Positions 42,805 to 52,349 of a stretch of DNA of 64,000 nucleotides are shown here, one piece after another. Within the stretch, counting starts at the first letter, position 1. The number at the start of each line of letters is the position of its first letter. This DNA is from an uncultured Celeribacter sp. (GTDB taxonomy: Bacteria > Pseudomonadota > Alphaproteobacteria > Rhodobacterales > Rhodobacteraceae). The notes under the pieces were generated by a model. The model did no database searches. It was not told where the DNA came from and saw only the letters and a program-made list of their open reading frames with translations. The stretch spans positions 2,728,001 through 2,792,000 of the forward strand of contig NZ_OY781106.1 of assembly GCF_963676475.1 (NCBI RefSeq). Reading direction: 5' to 3'. Position numbers and translations under genes: made by a program.

Positions 42805-44175
42805 TCAATAGCTGTATTCACCAAAGACGCGCGTGACGTCGCCGTTCCAATCGCCTTCAAACCGCGCGATCAGCTCGTCTGCGGGCGCTTGGCCGGTTTC
42901 GATGCTGTCCTTAAGCGCGCTCAGGAAATGGGTTTCGTCCGGCACCATGCCGCCTGCGCCCGCACGTCCACGGGCTTTGAGACCCGCCTCGGCAATCGAC
43001 ACACATTCGCGCGCGAGATCGAGCATTTTGACGCCGCCAACCTCGGCCTGAAGCGCATCGACGGAGGCCGCCACGCGCAGCTCTTCGCGGAACTCGGGCG
43101 TCCAGCCTTTGATCAGGTCAGAGGTCGCATCGAGCGCGCTCTGATCGTACATCAGCCCGACCCAAAACGCCGGAAGCGCACAAAGACGACGCCACGGGCC
43201 GCCATCGGCGCCGCGCATCTCCATGTATTTCTTGATCCGCGCCTCGGGGAACAACGTGGTGAGGTGATCCGCCCAATCGGACATCGTCGGCTTTTCGCCG
43301 GGCATCGCGGGCAGCTCGCCTTTGAGGAAATCGCGGAAGGACTGGCCCAGCGCGTTGATATATTTGCCGTCGCGGTAGACGAAATACATCGGCACATCGA
43401 GGGCATATTCGACATAGCGCTCAAAGCTCATGCCATCTTCGAAGACAAACGGCAGCATGCCGGTGCGCGAGGCGTCGAGGTGACGCCAGATGCGCGAGCG
43501 CCAAGATTTGTGGCCATTGAGTTTGCCCTCTTTGAAGGGCGAATTTGCGAAAAGCGCCGTGGCCACGGGCTGCAACGCCAAAGCGGTGCGGAATTTTTGC
43601 ACCATGTCAGCCTCGGAGGCGAAATCGAGGTTTACCTGCACGGTACAAGTACGGCGCATCATGTCTTTGCCGGTCTCGCCCACGGTCGCCATATAGGAAT
43701 CCATCAGCTTGTAACGGCCTTTCGGCATCAAAGGCATCTCGTCATGGGTCCAGGTCGGCGCCATGCCAAGCCCGATAAACCGCGCGCCCACTTCGTCGGC
43801 GATGGTGTGCACTTCCTTGAGGTGTTCGTTCACCTCGTCACAGGTCTGGTGGATGGTGTCCAACGGTGCGCCGGACAATTCCAGCTGCCCGCCCGGCTCA
43901 AGCGAGATATTCGCGCCGTTCAGTTCAAGCCCGATGAGGTGCTCGCCCTCGAAAATCGGGTTCCAACCATAGCGGTCCTGCAACCCTTCGAGGATCGCCT
44001 TGATAGAGCGCTCGCCCGCATAGGGCAACGGCATCAGAGCATCTTCGCAATAGCCGAATTTCTCGTGTTCGGTGCCGATTTTCCACTGATCTTTGGGCTT
44101 ACAGCCCTCAGCAAGATAACCCACGAGATCGTCATAGCTTTCGATCGGCCCGCCGCCGGATTGAGGAATGGACAT
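42805..44175 (-). CDS. gshA: Glutamate-cysteine ligase (alphaproteobacterial type)
   Basis: 456 aa from ATG 44175 (MSIPQSGGGPIESYDDL). First enzyme of glutathione synthesis: joins glutamate and cysteine with ATP. The IGTEHEKFG motif near residue 35, SLEPGGQLELSG near 93 and the MGRYKL-type GRYKLMDSYM segment near 140 mark the plant-like class found in alphaproteobacteria. The upstream gap to the preceding membrane-protein gene is 97 nt; rsmE and this gene run in the same direction. Confidence 0.94.
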   Translation of the reverse strand: MSIPQSGGGPIESYDDLVGYLAEGCKPKDQWKIGTEHEKFGYCEDALMPLPYAGERSIKAILEGLQDRYGWNPIFEGEHLIGLELNGANISLEPGGQLELSGAPLDTIHQTCDEVNEHLKEVHTIADEVGARFIGLGMAPTWTHDEMPLMPKGRYKLMDSYMATVGETGKDMMRRTCTVQVNLDFASEADMVQKFRTALALQPVATALFANSPFKEGKLNGHKSWRSRIWRHLDASRTGMLPFVFEDGMSFERYVEYALDVPMYFVYRDGKYINALGQSFRDFLKGELPAMPGEKPTMSDWADHLTTLFPEARIKKYMEMRGADGGPWRRLCALPAFWVGLMYDQSALDATSDLIKGWTPEFREELRVAASVDALQAEVGGVKMLDLARECVSIAEAGLKARGRAGAGGMVPDETHFLSALKDSIETGQAPADELIARFEGDWNGDVTRVFGEYSY

Positions 44176-44272
44176 GGGGGAAGGTGCTCCGAAAGAGTTG
44201 CAAATCGTTCGGGTACAGTTGTGCGATGCGGGCGGCGAAGTCAATGCGGCCCGGACCTTCTGTGATTTGCGC

Positions 44273-44779
44273 TCAGTGAAGAACCGCTGTGCGTTTCCGC
44301 CAGATCACGACCGGGTGATCCGGTGTCTGTTTGATCTGGCGCAGCATTTTTTCGGTCTCGAGGCCTTCGAGCGTGACGAAGACATCAAACAGCGCCTCGG
44401 CCCCGTGGGCGTTGACGGGGATGATCAGGGGCGGCTGGCCGGGGGCGTCCAATTGCCAATGGGCGTGGCCCTTGCCGGTGGGGACCAAAGTGACGGCGAT
44501 CAGCGCCTCGATCTCAACCTGTCCGCCCGTCAGAGGGGAAAAGAACGACACCACGCCTTCATCCACTTCGACCGCACCAAAGCCGCCGCCGCCCCGATCA
44601 AAGCGCGCGCGCTGAATTGCCGCAATGGCGAAGATCACAGAGAGCGCAGTGAACCCCAGCGCGATCCAGCGCATGACACCGAAAGAAGACGCGGCCCAAA
44701 GGCCCATGAGCGTGACGACCACAAGCGCCACGACAACCTCGCGCCAGCGCCAGAGCAGGGCTTTCACCTCCGGGCGCAT
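44273..44779 (-). CDS. Hypothetical membrane protein between rsmE and gshA
   Basis: 168 aa from ATG 44779, sharing one base with the rsmE stop (TGATG). Two hydrophobic segments (about 14-33 and 38-56) then a soluble domain of about 110 residues rich in beta-strand (FGAVEVDEGVVSFFSPL). Resembles small PH-like membrane proteins in outline. No function known. It lies between rsmE and gshA on the same strand, so these three probably form one unit. Confidence 0.7.
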   Translation of the reverse strand: MRPEVKALLWRWREVVVALVVVTLMGLWAASSFGVMRWIALGFTALSVIFAIAAIQRARFDRGGGGFGAVEVDEGVVSFFSPLTGGQVEIEALIAVTLVPTGKGHAHWQLDAPGQPPLIIPVNAHGAEALFDVFVTLEGLETEKMLRQIKQTPDHPVVIWRKRTAVLH

Positions 44780-45507
44780 CACCAGTCACCGAGCCTTTGC
44801 TGCCAGATCGTCAGCGCCGCAACCGCCGCCGTGTCGGCGCGCAAAATACGAGGGCCAAGGGAGACGGCATGGGCATAGGGCAAGGCATGCAGGCGTTTGC
44901 GCTCAGCCTCGGAGAACCCACCTTCTGGCCCGATCAAAATGGCCCATTTGCCGCCTTTGACATCGCCAAGTGCTTCCTCAGCGCCCACAAGCGTCTCGTC
45001 ACAGAACATGATCTGCCGCTCCGCATCCCAGTCTGACAAAAGCCTATCAAGCTTCACCAGTTCGGCCACCTCGGGCACGTAAGTCCCGCCACATTGCTCG
45101 GCGGCCTCGACGGCATGGGCCTGCAACCGGTCCTGCCGGATGCGTTCGGAATTGGTGAAATCGGTGGCCACGGGCACGATGCGTTTCGCCCCCATCTCCG
45201 CGGCTTTCTCGACAATGAAATCGGTGCGCGCCTTTTTGATCGGGGCAAACAAGAGCCAGAGATCCGGCGGCATCTGCAAATCGCGGGTCTTTTCGCGACA
45301 GGTCAATTCACCGCCGCGTTTGCCGGCCTGCGTGACCTCCGCCAGAAACTCGCCGTCGCGGGAATTGAACAGCGCGACAAAGGCGCCCTCCCCCTGGCGC
45401 ATAACGCCAAAAAGGTAATGCGCCTGATCCCGTTCCAGAGGAATGGATTGCCCCACTGCCAGCGGGTGATCTACATAGAGCCTGATTTTCGCTTCAACCA
45501 TGGACAT
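44779..45507 (-). CDS. rsmE: 16S rRNA m3U1498 methyltransferase
   Basis: 242 aa. SPOUT-fold methyltransferase that methylates U1498 in the decoding region of the small subunit. The knot motif LIGPEGGFSEAER near residue 190 and LGPRILRADTAA near 216 are diagnostic. ATG 45507 or 45501 are both possible; the long frame upstream is not family-like. The start lies 5 nt from the divergent ubiA start, so the two share a very compact promoter region or use internal promoters. Confidence 0.93.
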   Translation of the reverse strand: MSMVEAKIRLYVDHPLAVGQSIPLERDQAHYLFGVMRQGEGAFVALFNSRDGEFLAEVTQAGKRGGELTCREKTRDLQMPPDLWLLFAPIKKARTDFIVEKAAEMGAKRIVPVATDFTNSERIRQDRLQAHAVEAAEQCGGTYVPEVAELVKLDRLLSDWDAERQIMFCDETLVGAEEALGDVKGGKWAILIGPEGGFSEAERKRLHALPYAHAVSLGPRILRADTAAVAALTIWQQRLGDW

Positions 45508-45512
45508 TACAT

Positions 45513-46478
45513 ATGACCGATGAGCAGCCAACACCAGAGATGAACGGACAAGTGGCCGATGCGGTGAAGGGCAATTGGGTGGACCGCCTTGCGCCCCCCG
45601 CCACGCGTCCCTACCTGCGGCTGTCGCGGGCGGATCGCCCTGTGGGCACATGGTTGTTGCTCATTCCCTGCTGGTGGGGTGCGCTTTTGGCCTCGGCTGA
45701 GGTCGGGACGCTGAGCCTGCGCACGGTCTGGATCATCATCGGTTGCGCCATGGGCGCGTGGCTCATGCGTGGGGCGGGCTGTACATGGAATGACATCACC
45801 GACCGGGATTTCGACGATAAGGTGGAGCGTACCAAAAGCCGCCCGATTCCCTCCGGTCAGGTCACGGTGAAACAGGCCGCGGCATGGATGATCGTGCAAA
45901 GCCTCATCGCGCTCGTCATCCTCCTGACCTTTGGCAAGCTCGCGATCCTCTTGGGCATCCTCTCGCTTTTGCCCGTCGCGATCTATCCTTTCGCCAAGCG
46001 GTTCACATGGTGGCCGCAGGTGTTTCTGGGCATCGCCTTCAACTGGGGCGCGCTCTTGGCCTATGCCGCTGTGGCGGGTGAAATCACCACGGCGCCCGTG
46101 TTTCTCTATCTGGCGGGCATCGCATGGACGATCTTCTACGACACGATCTATGCGCATCAGGACAAGGAAGACGATGCACTCATCGGCGTGAAATCCACCG
46201 CGCGCCGCTTTGGCGACGACACCCCGCGCTGGCTCAAACGCTTTCTCGTGATCACCGTGGTGCTCATGGCCGCAGGCATCATCGAAGCACTGGCCGACCG
46301 TTCGCTTTTGGCGCTTGTCGTGGGCTTGGGCGCAGCATGGGCGATGGGACTGCACATGACCTGGCAAATGACGCGTCTCGACACCGAGGACCCGGATCGC
46401 TGCCTCTCTCTGTTTCGTGCGAACCGTGACACAGGGCTCTTGGCTGCGCTGTTTCTTGCCATCGCGGTCTTCCTTTGA
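45513..46478 (+). CDS. ubiA: 4-hydroxybenzoate polyprenyltransferase
   Basis: 321 aa, an integral membrane prenyltransferase of ubiquinone synthesis that uses the polyprenyl diphosphate made by an enzyme such as IspB at 14 kb. The first Asp-rich motif NDITDRDFDDKVERTKSRP near residue 91 and the second DTIYAHQDKEDDALIG near 210 are conserved. Eight or more helices are expected. Divergent from rsmE by 5 nt. Confidence 0.95.
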   Translation: MTDEQPTPEMNGQVADAVKGNWVDRLAPPATRPYLRLSRADRPVGTWLLLIPCWWGALLASAEVGTLSLRTVWIIIGCAMGAWLMRGAGCTWNDITDRDFDDKVERTKSRPIPSGQVTVKQAAAWMIVQSLIALVILLTFGKLAILLGILSLLPVAIYPFAKRFTWWPQVFLGIAFNWGALLAYAAVAGEITTAPVFLYLAGIAWTIFYDTIYAHQDKEDDALIGVKSTARRFGDDTPRWLKRFLVITVVLMAAGIIEALADRSLLALVVGLGAAWAMGLHMTWQMTRLDTEDPDRCLSLFRANRDTGLLAALFLAIAVFL

Positions 46479-46543
46479 TTGCAGCAATCCGCCGAACCCC
46501 CTAAGACAAAGGCCAAAGTTACAAACAGGCGTCTTGTTCCCTG

Positions 46544-48490
46544 ATGCGCATTTCAGAATTCCTACCCGTCTTCGCCGCCCTCGTCGCAGGGCTCACCCTC
46601 AGCCTCGGGGCCGCCGCCATCGGGGCGCGTGTGATTGAGGGCACATCGACCACAGCCGTGGAAAACCAATTGGCAATGCGCGGCTATGACTGGGTGGATG
46701 TGCAAGGCGACGGGTTGCAGATCGTCCTCACCGGCACCGCGCCGGATGAACAGACGCAATTGGCCGCCCAGCGCGCGGCAGGACATGTGGTCGATCCCTC
46801 CCGCGTGATCAATGTGATGAACGTCGTGCAGCAAGAAGCCATTCCCGCACCGCGTTTCTCGATTGAAATTCTGCGCAACGACAGTGGCATTTCGTTGATC
46901 GGTCTGGTGCCCAGTGGCTGGGATCGTGATGATTTTGTTCAAAAGCTGAAAAAGGCCAGCGGCACCGGCTCCGTTGCCGACCTTCTGGAACAGGCCGACT
47001 ACCCAGTGCCCGAGAACTGGGGCGATGCCACCGAATTCGGCCGCACCGCGATTGGCCTTTTGCCGCGCTCGAAAATCTCAATCGCTGCAGATGGGATAAC
47101 GCTCACGGCTCTGGCCGACAGCAAAGATCAAAAGGTTTCTTTCGAGCGCGCTTTGGTCAAAGCTCTACCGGACACGCTTCCGGTCGCGATCGACGTGGCG
47201 GCCCCGCGCCCCGTGATCACGCCCTTCACCGTGCGCTTCATCATCGACGAGGCGGGGCCCCGCTTTGACGCCTGCGTCTCCGAAACGCCCGCCGGCCACG
47301 CCCGCATTCTGGCTGCCGCAAAAGCTGCGGGCGTTGAGAACCCGACCTGTACCATCGGCCTCGGCTCGCCTTCGACGCAATGGGCCGCAGCGGTCGAAAC
47401 CGGCATGCGCGCATTGCAAGACTTGGGTCAGGGCAGCATCACCTATTCCGACGGCGACGTCAGTCTGATCGCCGCCGAGGGTACGTCGGCATCGCAGTTC
47501 GATACGGTCGTGGGCGAATTGGAGGCCGATCTTCCCGCGACCTTCACCCTGCACAGCAGCCTGCCGCAAACGCAGACCGAGGCAGACGAGGAAGCCCGCC
47601 CCGAATTCATCGTCATCCGTTCGCCCGAGGGCCAGACCCAGCTGCGCGGCCGCATCGCCGACGAGCGCAGCCAGGCCGCGACAGAAGCGCTGGCCAAAGC
47701 CGCCTTCGGCAGTCATTCGGTCTATTCCGCGATGCGCGTCGACACCAGCCTGCCGGATGGCTGGTCGCTCCGCGCCATGGCCGCCATCGAGGCGCTGGCC
47801 GAGCTGAACCGCGGCTCCGCGACCATGACCGAAGACCATGTGACCATTCGCGGCGAGACCGGCAACGAAAACGCCCGCGCCGAAATCGCGAGCCTCTTGT
47901 CCGCAAAACTGGGCGACGGCGAACAATTCACCATCGACGTCACCTATGTGCGGAAACTCGATCCGGTCCTGAATATTCCGACACCGCAAGAATGTGTGGA
48001 CCGCGCCAATCAACAGATCGCCGCGAACAAGATCGTCTTCGATCCCGGCTCGACTGAACTGAACGATGCGGCCAACGCGACTCTCGATCAGATCGCCGAG
48101 GCGCTCAAGGATTGCGAAGATGTCGAGATGGAAATCGGTGCGCACAGCGACAGTCAGGGCGGTGAGGTGATGAACCTCAACCTCTCGACCCAACGCGCCA
48201 ATTCCGTTTTGGACGGGTTGTTGATGCGCCGTGTGGCTGGCGTGAGCTTTACCGCGCAGGGCTATGGCGAAAGCCAGCCGATCGCGGACAATGACACCGA
48301 AGAGGGGCGCGAGGCGAACCGTCGGATCGAATTTAAATTGCTGAACGCAGAGGCGCCGGACACGGCGGCCCCGCAAGATGAGGCACAACAGGAAACATCT
48401 GAGGCGACGCAGGGGGAAAATGCGGCGACAGATACGGATGGGGCAGGAGGTGCGGACACCGCATCTGAAGACGGGGAAACCGAAGAATGA
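46544..48490 (+). CDS. OmpA-family protein with BON-like repeats
   Basis: 648 aa. A signal or anchor (LPVFAALVAGLTLSLGAAAI) is followed by a BON-like region (about 40-90) and further related modules up to about 480. The C-terminal domain (about 485-600) is OmpA-like, with NKIVFDPGSTELNDAA and the peptidoglycan-binding LNLSTQRANSVLDGLL, then a Glu/Ala/Thr-rich disordered tail. It probably links the envelope to peptidoglycan. Its tail overlaps the next gene by 4 nt. Confidence 0.85.
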   Translation: MRISEFLPVFAALVAGLTLSLGAAAIGARVIEGTSTTAVENQLAMRGYDWVDVQGDGLQIVLTGTAPDEQTQLAAQRAAGHVVDPSRVINVMNVVQQEAIPAPRFSIEILRNDSGISLIGLVPSGWDRDDFVQKLKKASGTGSVADLLEQADYPVPENWGDATEFGRTAIGLLPRSKISIAADGITLTALADSKDQKVSFERALVKALPDTLPVAIDVAAPRPVITPFTVRFIIDEAGPRFDACVSETPAGHARILAAAKAAGVENPTCTIGLGSPSTQWAAAVETGMRALQDLGQGSITYSDGDVSLIAAEGTSASQFDTVVGELEADLPATFTLHSSLPQTQTEADEEARPEFIVIRSPEGQTQLRGRIADERSQAATEALAKAAFGSHSVYSAMRVDTSLPDGWSLRAMAAIEALAELNRGSATMTEDHVTIRGETGNENARAEIASLLSAKLGDGEQFTIDVTYVRKLDPVLNIPTPQECVDRANQQIAANKIVFDPGSTELNDAANATLDQIAEALKDCEDVEMEIGAHSDSQGGEVMNLNLSTQRANSVLDGLLMRRVAGVSFTAQGYGESQPIADNDTEEGREANRRIEFKLLNAEAPDTAAPQDEAQQETSEATQGENAATDTDGAGGADTASEDGETEE

Positions 48491-48813
48491 ACAGAACCGA
48501 ATTGATCATCGCGACCGCAGTCGTGCTTTTCATCGCCTTTTTGCTGGGCTGGTTTGCGCATTGGCTGATCCATCGCTTTGTGCGCGTGGGTCAGGGCGAT
48601 ATGAATGATCTCGACACGATGGCGCAGCAATTGCACGAGGCCGAAGAACAGCGGGATCAGGCGATCACCTATTATCAGCAACGCGAATCCGAGCTAACCA
48701 ATCAGGCCAATCAAACCGACGCGGAACTGCGCGCGGCAATGGAAGGCCTGCGCGAGGCACGTCAAGAAGCCGAAGAGCTGCGCGCCTATATCGAGCGGAT
48801 GAACGCGGGTTGA
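48487..48813 (+). CDS. Small membrane-anchored coiled-coil protein
   Basis: 108 aa, starting inside the OmpA stop (ATGA). One hydrophobic helix (IIATAVVLFIAFLLGWFAHWL, split here over residues 5-25) is followed by a highly charged, Gln-rich helix with heptads to the end. No family recognised. The overlap suggests it works with the OmpA protein, perhaps as an inner-membrane partner. Confidence 0.75.
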   Translation: MNRTELIIATAVVLFIAFLLGWFAHWLIHRFVRVGQGDMNDLDTMAQQLHEAEEQRDQAITYYQQRESELTNQANQTDAELRAAMEGLREARQEAEELRAYIERMNAG

Positions 48814-48885
48814 GACTTCTGAAATCGGCGAGATAGGGCACGCTTGCGACACCAGTTGCAGGCAGCCCGCAGGCGAATGGCGCCT

Positions 48886-49323
48886 TTACCAGCGGTTCAA
48901 AGCCTCTTCATCGGCGTCTTTCGCGGCGACCCAATCGGCGCCCTCGCGCGTCACTTCTTTCTTCCAGAAGGGCGCGCGGGATTTCAGGTAATCCATGAGA
49001 TATTCCGCCGCCTCAAAGGCCTCGACCCGGTGGCGGGCGGCGGTAGCGACCATCATGATCTGATCGCCGGGGCGGAGTTGGCCATAGCGATGGATCACAA
49101 GGCAATCGGTGAGCGACCAGCGCGTGGTGGCCTCTTCCGCGATCTTGATGATCGCCGCCTCACACATGCCAGGATAATGCTCGATCTCCATATGCTCCAG
49201 CGTGCCGGTGTCATCGCGGACCAGTCCTGTGAAGCTGACCGTCGCGCCGGTGTTGGGCGCTTTGCCAAAGCCTTTGAGCACTTGGGCGAGATCGAAATCT
49301 TCGGACTGGACGGAAATCTGCAT
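48886..49323 (-). CDS. moaE: Molybdopterin synthase catalytic subunit
   Basis: 145 aa. Transfers sulfur, carried by MoaD, to the precursor Z-derived intermediate to form molybdopterin. The FTGLVRDDTG start motif near residue 33 and the lysine-bearing FWKKEV near 121 match the family. ATG 49323 is one base after the moaD stop; a GTG 9 nt upstream is also open. Confidence 0.93.
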   Translation of the reverse strand: MQISVQSEDFDLAQVLKGFGKAPNTGATVSFTGLVRDDTGTLEHMEIEHYPGMCEAAIIKIAEEATTRWSLTDCLVIHRYGQLRPGDQIMMVATAARHRVEAFEAAEYLMDYLKSRAPFWKKEVTREGADWVAAKDADEEALNRW

Positions 49324-49324
49324 C

Positions 49325-49576
49325 TTAGCCACCTGTCATGGGCGGAAAGAAAGCCACCTCACGCACGCCTGCCAAAGACGCATCGAAGTCGGTCAATTCC
49401 TGATCCAGCGCCACGCGCAGGGATTTGAGATCGGAAAACGCCAGATCATAGCGCGGCTCGCGGGCTTTCAACTCGTCGACCAGATCCATCACGGTCGCGG
49501 CCTCGGTCTCCACCATTTCGCGGGGCTCACCGATACGTTCACGCACCCATGCGAAATAAAGCACGTCAATCTTCAT
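49325..49576 (-). CDS. moaD: Molybdopterin synthase sulfur carrier subunit
   Basis: 83 aa with a beta-grasp outline and the C-terminal Gly-Gly (PPMTGG) that is thiocarboxylated. Its stop is one base from the moaE start. It overlaps the end of pgsA by 11 nt, so the set pgsA-moaD-moaE is compact and probably one transcript. Confidence 0.93.
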   Translation of the reverse strand: MKIDVLYFAWVRERIGEPREMVETEAATVMDLVDELKAREPRYDLAFSDLKSLRVALDQELTDFDASLAGVREVAFFPPMTGG

Positions 49577-50132
49577 GGCTGTCTCTCAGATAGGGCATGG
49601 CTTTGCTCAGATAATCCCAGCCGGTGATCACGGTCAAAAGCCCGGCGATCCAGAAGATCAGCAGCCCCAGCGTGAACAAGGCCGCAACCGCGGTCGCGCC
49701 ATAGGCAAAGAGCACCGCAATGGCGACCATCTGCGCCGTGGTTTTCCATTTGGCAAGCTTGGTGACCTTCAAAGTCCCGGCGGTGTCGCCCAGGAATTCA
49801 CGCAGGCCAGACACGAAGGTTTCGCGCAGCAAAATGAAGGCGGCGGGAATGACGATCAACGCATTCGCGCCATGCAACATGGTCAAAACCGCAATCGCCG
49901 TGACCACCATCGCCTTATCGGCAATCGGGTCCAACATGGCGCCGAATTTCGACATCTGGTCCCATTTGCGCGCCAGATAACCGTCGAGAAAATCGGTGAT
50001 CGAAGCGGAGGCAAACAGGATCAGCGCGGCCCAATCGGCGACGGGGCGCGGCAGGATCAGAAAAACGAGCGCCACACCCGGCGCACAAAGCAGCCGGAAG
50101 ACGGTGAGGATATTGGGCAGGTTCCATGTCAT
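49566..50132 (-). CDS. pgsA: CDP-diacylglycerol-glycerol-3-phosphate 3-phosphatidyltransferase
   Basis: 188 aa with four or five hydrophobic segments. Makes phosphatidylglycerol phosphate. The CDP-alcohol phosphotransferase motif is DFLDGYLARKWDQMSKFG followed by MLDPIADK near residues 48-75. It overlaps moaD by 11 nt and follows uvrC by 18 nt; gene order uvrC-pgsA-moaD-moaE is common in alphaproteobacteria. Confidence 0.95.
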   Translation of the reverse strand: MTWNLPNILTVFRLLCAPGVALVFLILPRPVADWAALILFASASITDFLDGYLARKWDQMSKFGAMLDPIADKAMVVTAIAVLTMLHGANALIVIPAAFILLRETFVSGLREFLGDTAGTLKVTKLAKWKTTAQMVAIAVLFAYGATAVAALFTLGLLIFWIAGLLTVITGWDYLSKAMPYLRDSHED

Positions 50133-50150
50133 GGCTCTCTCCTTACCCCG

Positions 50151-52052
50151 TCACCCGTGCTCATGGAAGAAGTCGTAGATCGTCTGGGCCACTTTCTCTG
50201 AAATTCCATCCACCGCCTTGAGATCGGCGAGGTTCGCGCCCGACACCGCCTTGGCGGAGCCGAAATGTGCCAAAAGCGCCCGTTTGCGGGTCGCGCCCAC
50301 GCCCGGCACTTCATCAAGTTTTGTCAGCCCCATGGCTTTCGAACGCTTCGCCCGGTGGGTGCCGATGGCAAAACGGTGCGCCTCGTCACGCATGCGTTGG
50401 ATAAAATAGAGCACCGGATCGTTGCGGCGGAGCGCCATGACACGGTGGCCGATGCGATGGAATTCCTCCTTACCCTGATCGCGGTCGATGCCCTTGGCCA
50501 CGCCGATCATCGGCACATCGGTGACGCCTTGTTCGACCATGATCTCATGCACGGCGGAGACCTGCCCGGCGCCGCCGTCGATCAACAAGAGATCGGGCCA
50601 GAGACCTTTGGAACGATCCGGGTCGTCTTTCAAAAGGCGTTTGAAACGACGGGTCAGCACCTCTTTCATCATGCCAAAGTCATCGCCCGGCGTGATGTCG
50701 TCGCCGCGGATGTCGTATTTGCGGTACTGGTTTTTCATGAAGCCTTCCGGCCCCGCGACAATCATCGCGCCAACCGCATGCGCGCCCTGAATGTGGGAGT
50801 TGTCGTAGACCTCGACGCGCGCGGGCACACGCGGCAGGTCAAAGGCCTCTTTGAGACCTTCGAGCAGTTTTTCCTGCGCGGCGCCTTCGGACATTTTGCG
50901 GCCCAGACTTTCGCGGGCATTGCGCAGTGCGGAGGCAATCAGCTCCTGCTTCTCGCCCCTTTGCGGGACGAGGATTTCGATCTTTTTGCCCGCCTTTTCC
51001 GACAGCGCCTCGGCCATCAACTCGCGCTCTTCGATGTCATGCGACAGGATCAACTGGCGCGGCGGATCGCGTTTCTCATAGAATTGCCCAATGAAACCGG
51101 CCAAGACCTCTTCGGCCTCCGCCCCATTGGTTTTCGGATAGAAATCCTTATTGCCCCAGTTCTGATGCGCGCGGATAAAGAAGACCTGAACACAGGCCTG
51201 CCCGCCCTCCATATGCAGCCCGATCACATCGCCCTCGCCCACCGTGCGCGGGTTGATGCCTTGGGCGGTTTGCACATTGGTGAGCGCGCGAATGCGGTCG
51301 CGCAGCCCGGCCGCCTTCTCGAACTCCATGGCGTCAGAGGCCTCTTGCATGTCATGGGCCAGCTTTTCCTGAAGCCCAGAGTGCCGCCCCTGCAAGAACC
51401 GCTCCGCCTCATTCACAAGTTCGGCGTAATCCTCTTTTGAGATCTTGCCCACACAAGGCCCGGTGCAGCGTTTGATCTGATATTGCAGACAGGGCCGCGT
51501 GCGAGACTCAAAGTCCACATCCGAACAATTCCGTAGCAAAAACACCTTTTGCAGCTGATTGAGCGTGCGATTGACCGAAGAGGCCGAGGCGAAGGGGCCA
51601 TAGTACGACCCTTTGCGCTTGCGCGCGCCGCGGTGTTTGGTGATCTGCGGAAACTCATGATCATGGGTGACGAGGATATTCGGAAACGACTTGTCGTCGC
51701 GCAACAATACGTTGTAGCGCGGCTTCAATTGCTTGATCAGGTTTTGCTCTAAGAGCAGCGCTTCGGTTTCTGTCCGCGTGGTCAGGAACATCATCTGCGA
51801 GGTCTCGGAAATCATCTTGGCGATCCGCGCCGAATGCCCCGAGGGACGCGCGTAATTCGAGACCCGGTTTTTCAGGTTCTTCGCCTTGCCGACATAGAGC
51901 ACGTTATGTTCGGGATCGAGCATGCGATACACGCCCGGCGAGCCGTCGAGCTGTTTGACATAGGCGTCGATCACCTTGTAACCGCGCGGGATGTCCTTGC
52001 TCTCCTCTGGGCGCTCCAAAGCGCTTTCTTTTGGGGTCGTCTCTTCGCTCAT
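50151..52052 (-). CDS. uvrC: Excinuclease ABC subunit C
   Basis: 633 aa. Cuts both sides of a DNA lesion in UvrABC repair. The GIY-YIG domain is seen near residue 38 (GVYRMLDPEHNVLYVGKAKN), the UvrB-binding UVR motif near 215, and the C-terminal endonuclease and HhH domain near 590. ATG 52052; the frame is preceded by an AT-rich gap. No GTTC-N7-GTTC type SOS box was found upstream by eye. Confidence 0.95.
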   Translation of the reverse strand: MSEETTPKESALERPEESKDIPRGYKVIDAYVKQLDGSPGVYRMLDPEHNVLYVGKAKNLKNRVSNYARPSGHSARIAKMISETSQMMFLTTRTETEALLLEQNLIKQLKPRYNVLLRDDKSFPNILVTHDHEFPQITKHRGARKRKGSYYGPFASASSVNRTLNQLQKVFLLRNCSDVDFESRTRPCLQYQIKRCTGPCVGKISKEDYAELVNEAERFLQGRHSGLQEKLAHDMQEASDAMEFEKAAGLRDRIRALTNVQTAQGINPRTVGEGDVIGLHMEGGQACVQVFFIRAHQNWGNKDFYPKTNGAEAEEVLAGFIGQFYEKRDPPRQLILSHDIEERELMAEALSEKAGKKIEILVPQRGEKQELIASALRNARESLGRKMSEGAAQEKLLEGLKEAFDLPRVPARVEVYDNSHIQGAHAVGAMIVAGPEGFMKNQYRKYDIRGDDITPGDDFGMMKEVLTRRFKRLLKDDPDRSKGLWPDLLLIDGGAGQVSAVHEIMVEQGVTDVPMIGVAKGIDRDQGKEEFHRIGHRVMALRRNDPVLYFIQRMRDEAHRFAIGTHRAKRSKAMGLTKLDEVPGVGATRKRALLAHFGSAKAVSGANLADLKAVDGISEKVAQTIYDFFHEHG

Positions 52053-52349
52053 CTACCCGTCTCTGATTCCCGTCTCTGGCTGCAATCTTATCGCACTGGG
52101 GGCAAGAGGAAACTCATCCACGATTCCTGTGGATAACCCTGCCGATAAGTTTTCGTGAACCGTGATTTTCCCTTGTTTCCGTGTGTTTTCGTGAGTTTGC
52201 CCAAAAAACAGTCATATTTTTAAGCCATTGATTTTAAATGAAATATTTTAAAGTACCGCGCAAATCATTGAAATGATTTACATTTTAGTAACGAAAATGA
52301 AACAAATCAGCCCAAGGTGCAAAACTTTCCGCGTCCGCCTGCCGCGGGG
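52053..52349. other. AT-rich region with a perfect DnaA box, possible DnaA-bound site
   Basis: 297 bp, no gene. TGTGGATAA at 52128-52136 is a perfect reverse-strand TTATCCACA box. TCATCCACG (52114-52122) and TTATCGGCA (reverse, near 52142-52150) are 7 of 9 matches. Three TTTTAA motifs with TTAA at 52220, 52234 and 52248 are exactly 14 bp apart in a stretch far more AT-rich than the rest. AAATCATTGAAATGATTT at 52262-52279 is a palindrome and two GATTC sites suit CcrM. Origin-like or a DnaA-regulated promoter of uvrC; both are inference. Confidence 0.45.

Noticed and set aside
52053..52200. SOS (LexA) box for uvrC
   Set aside because: No GTTC-N7-GTTC or its complement was found by eye in the upstream region.
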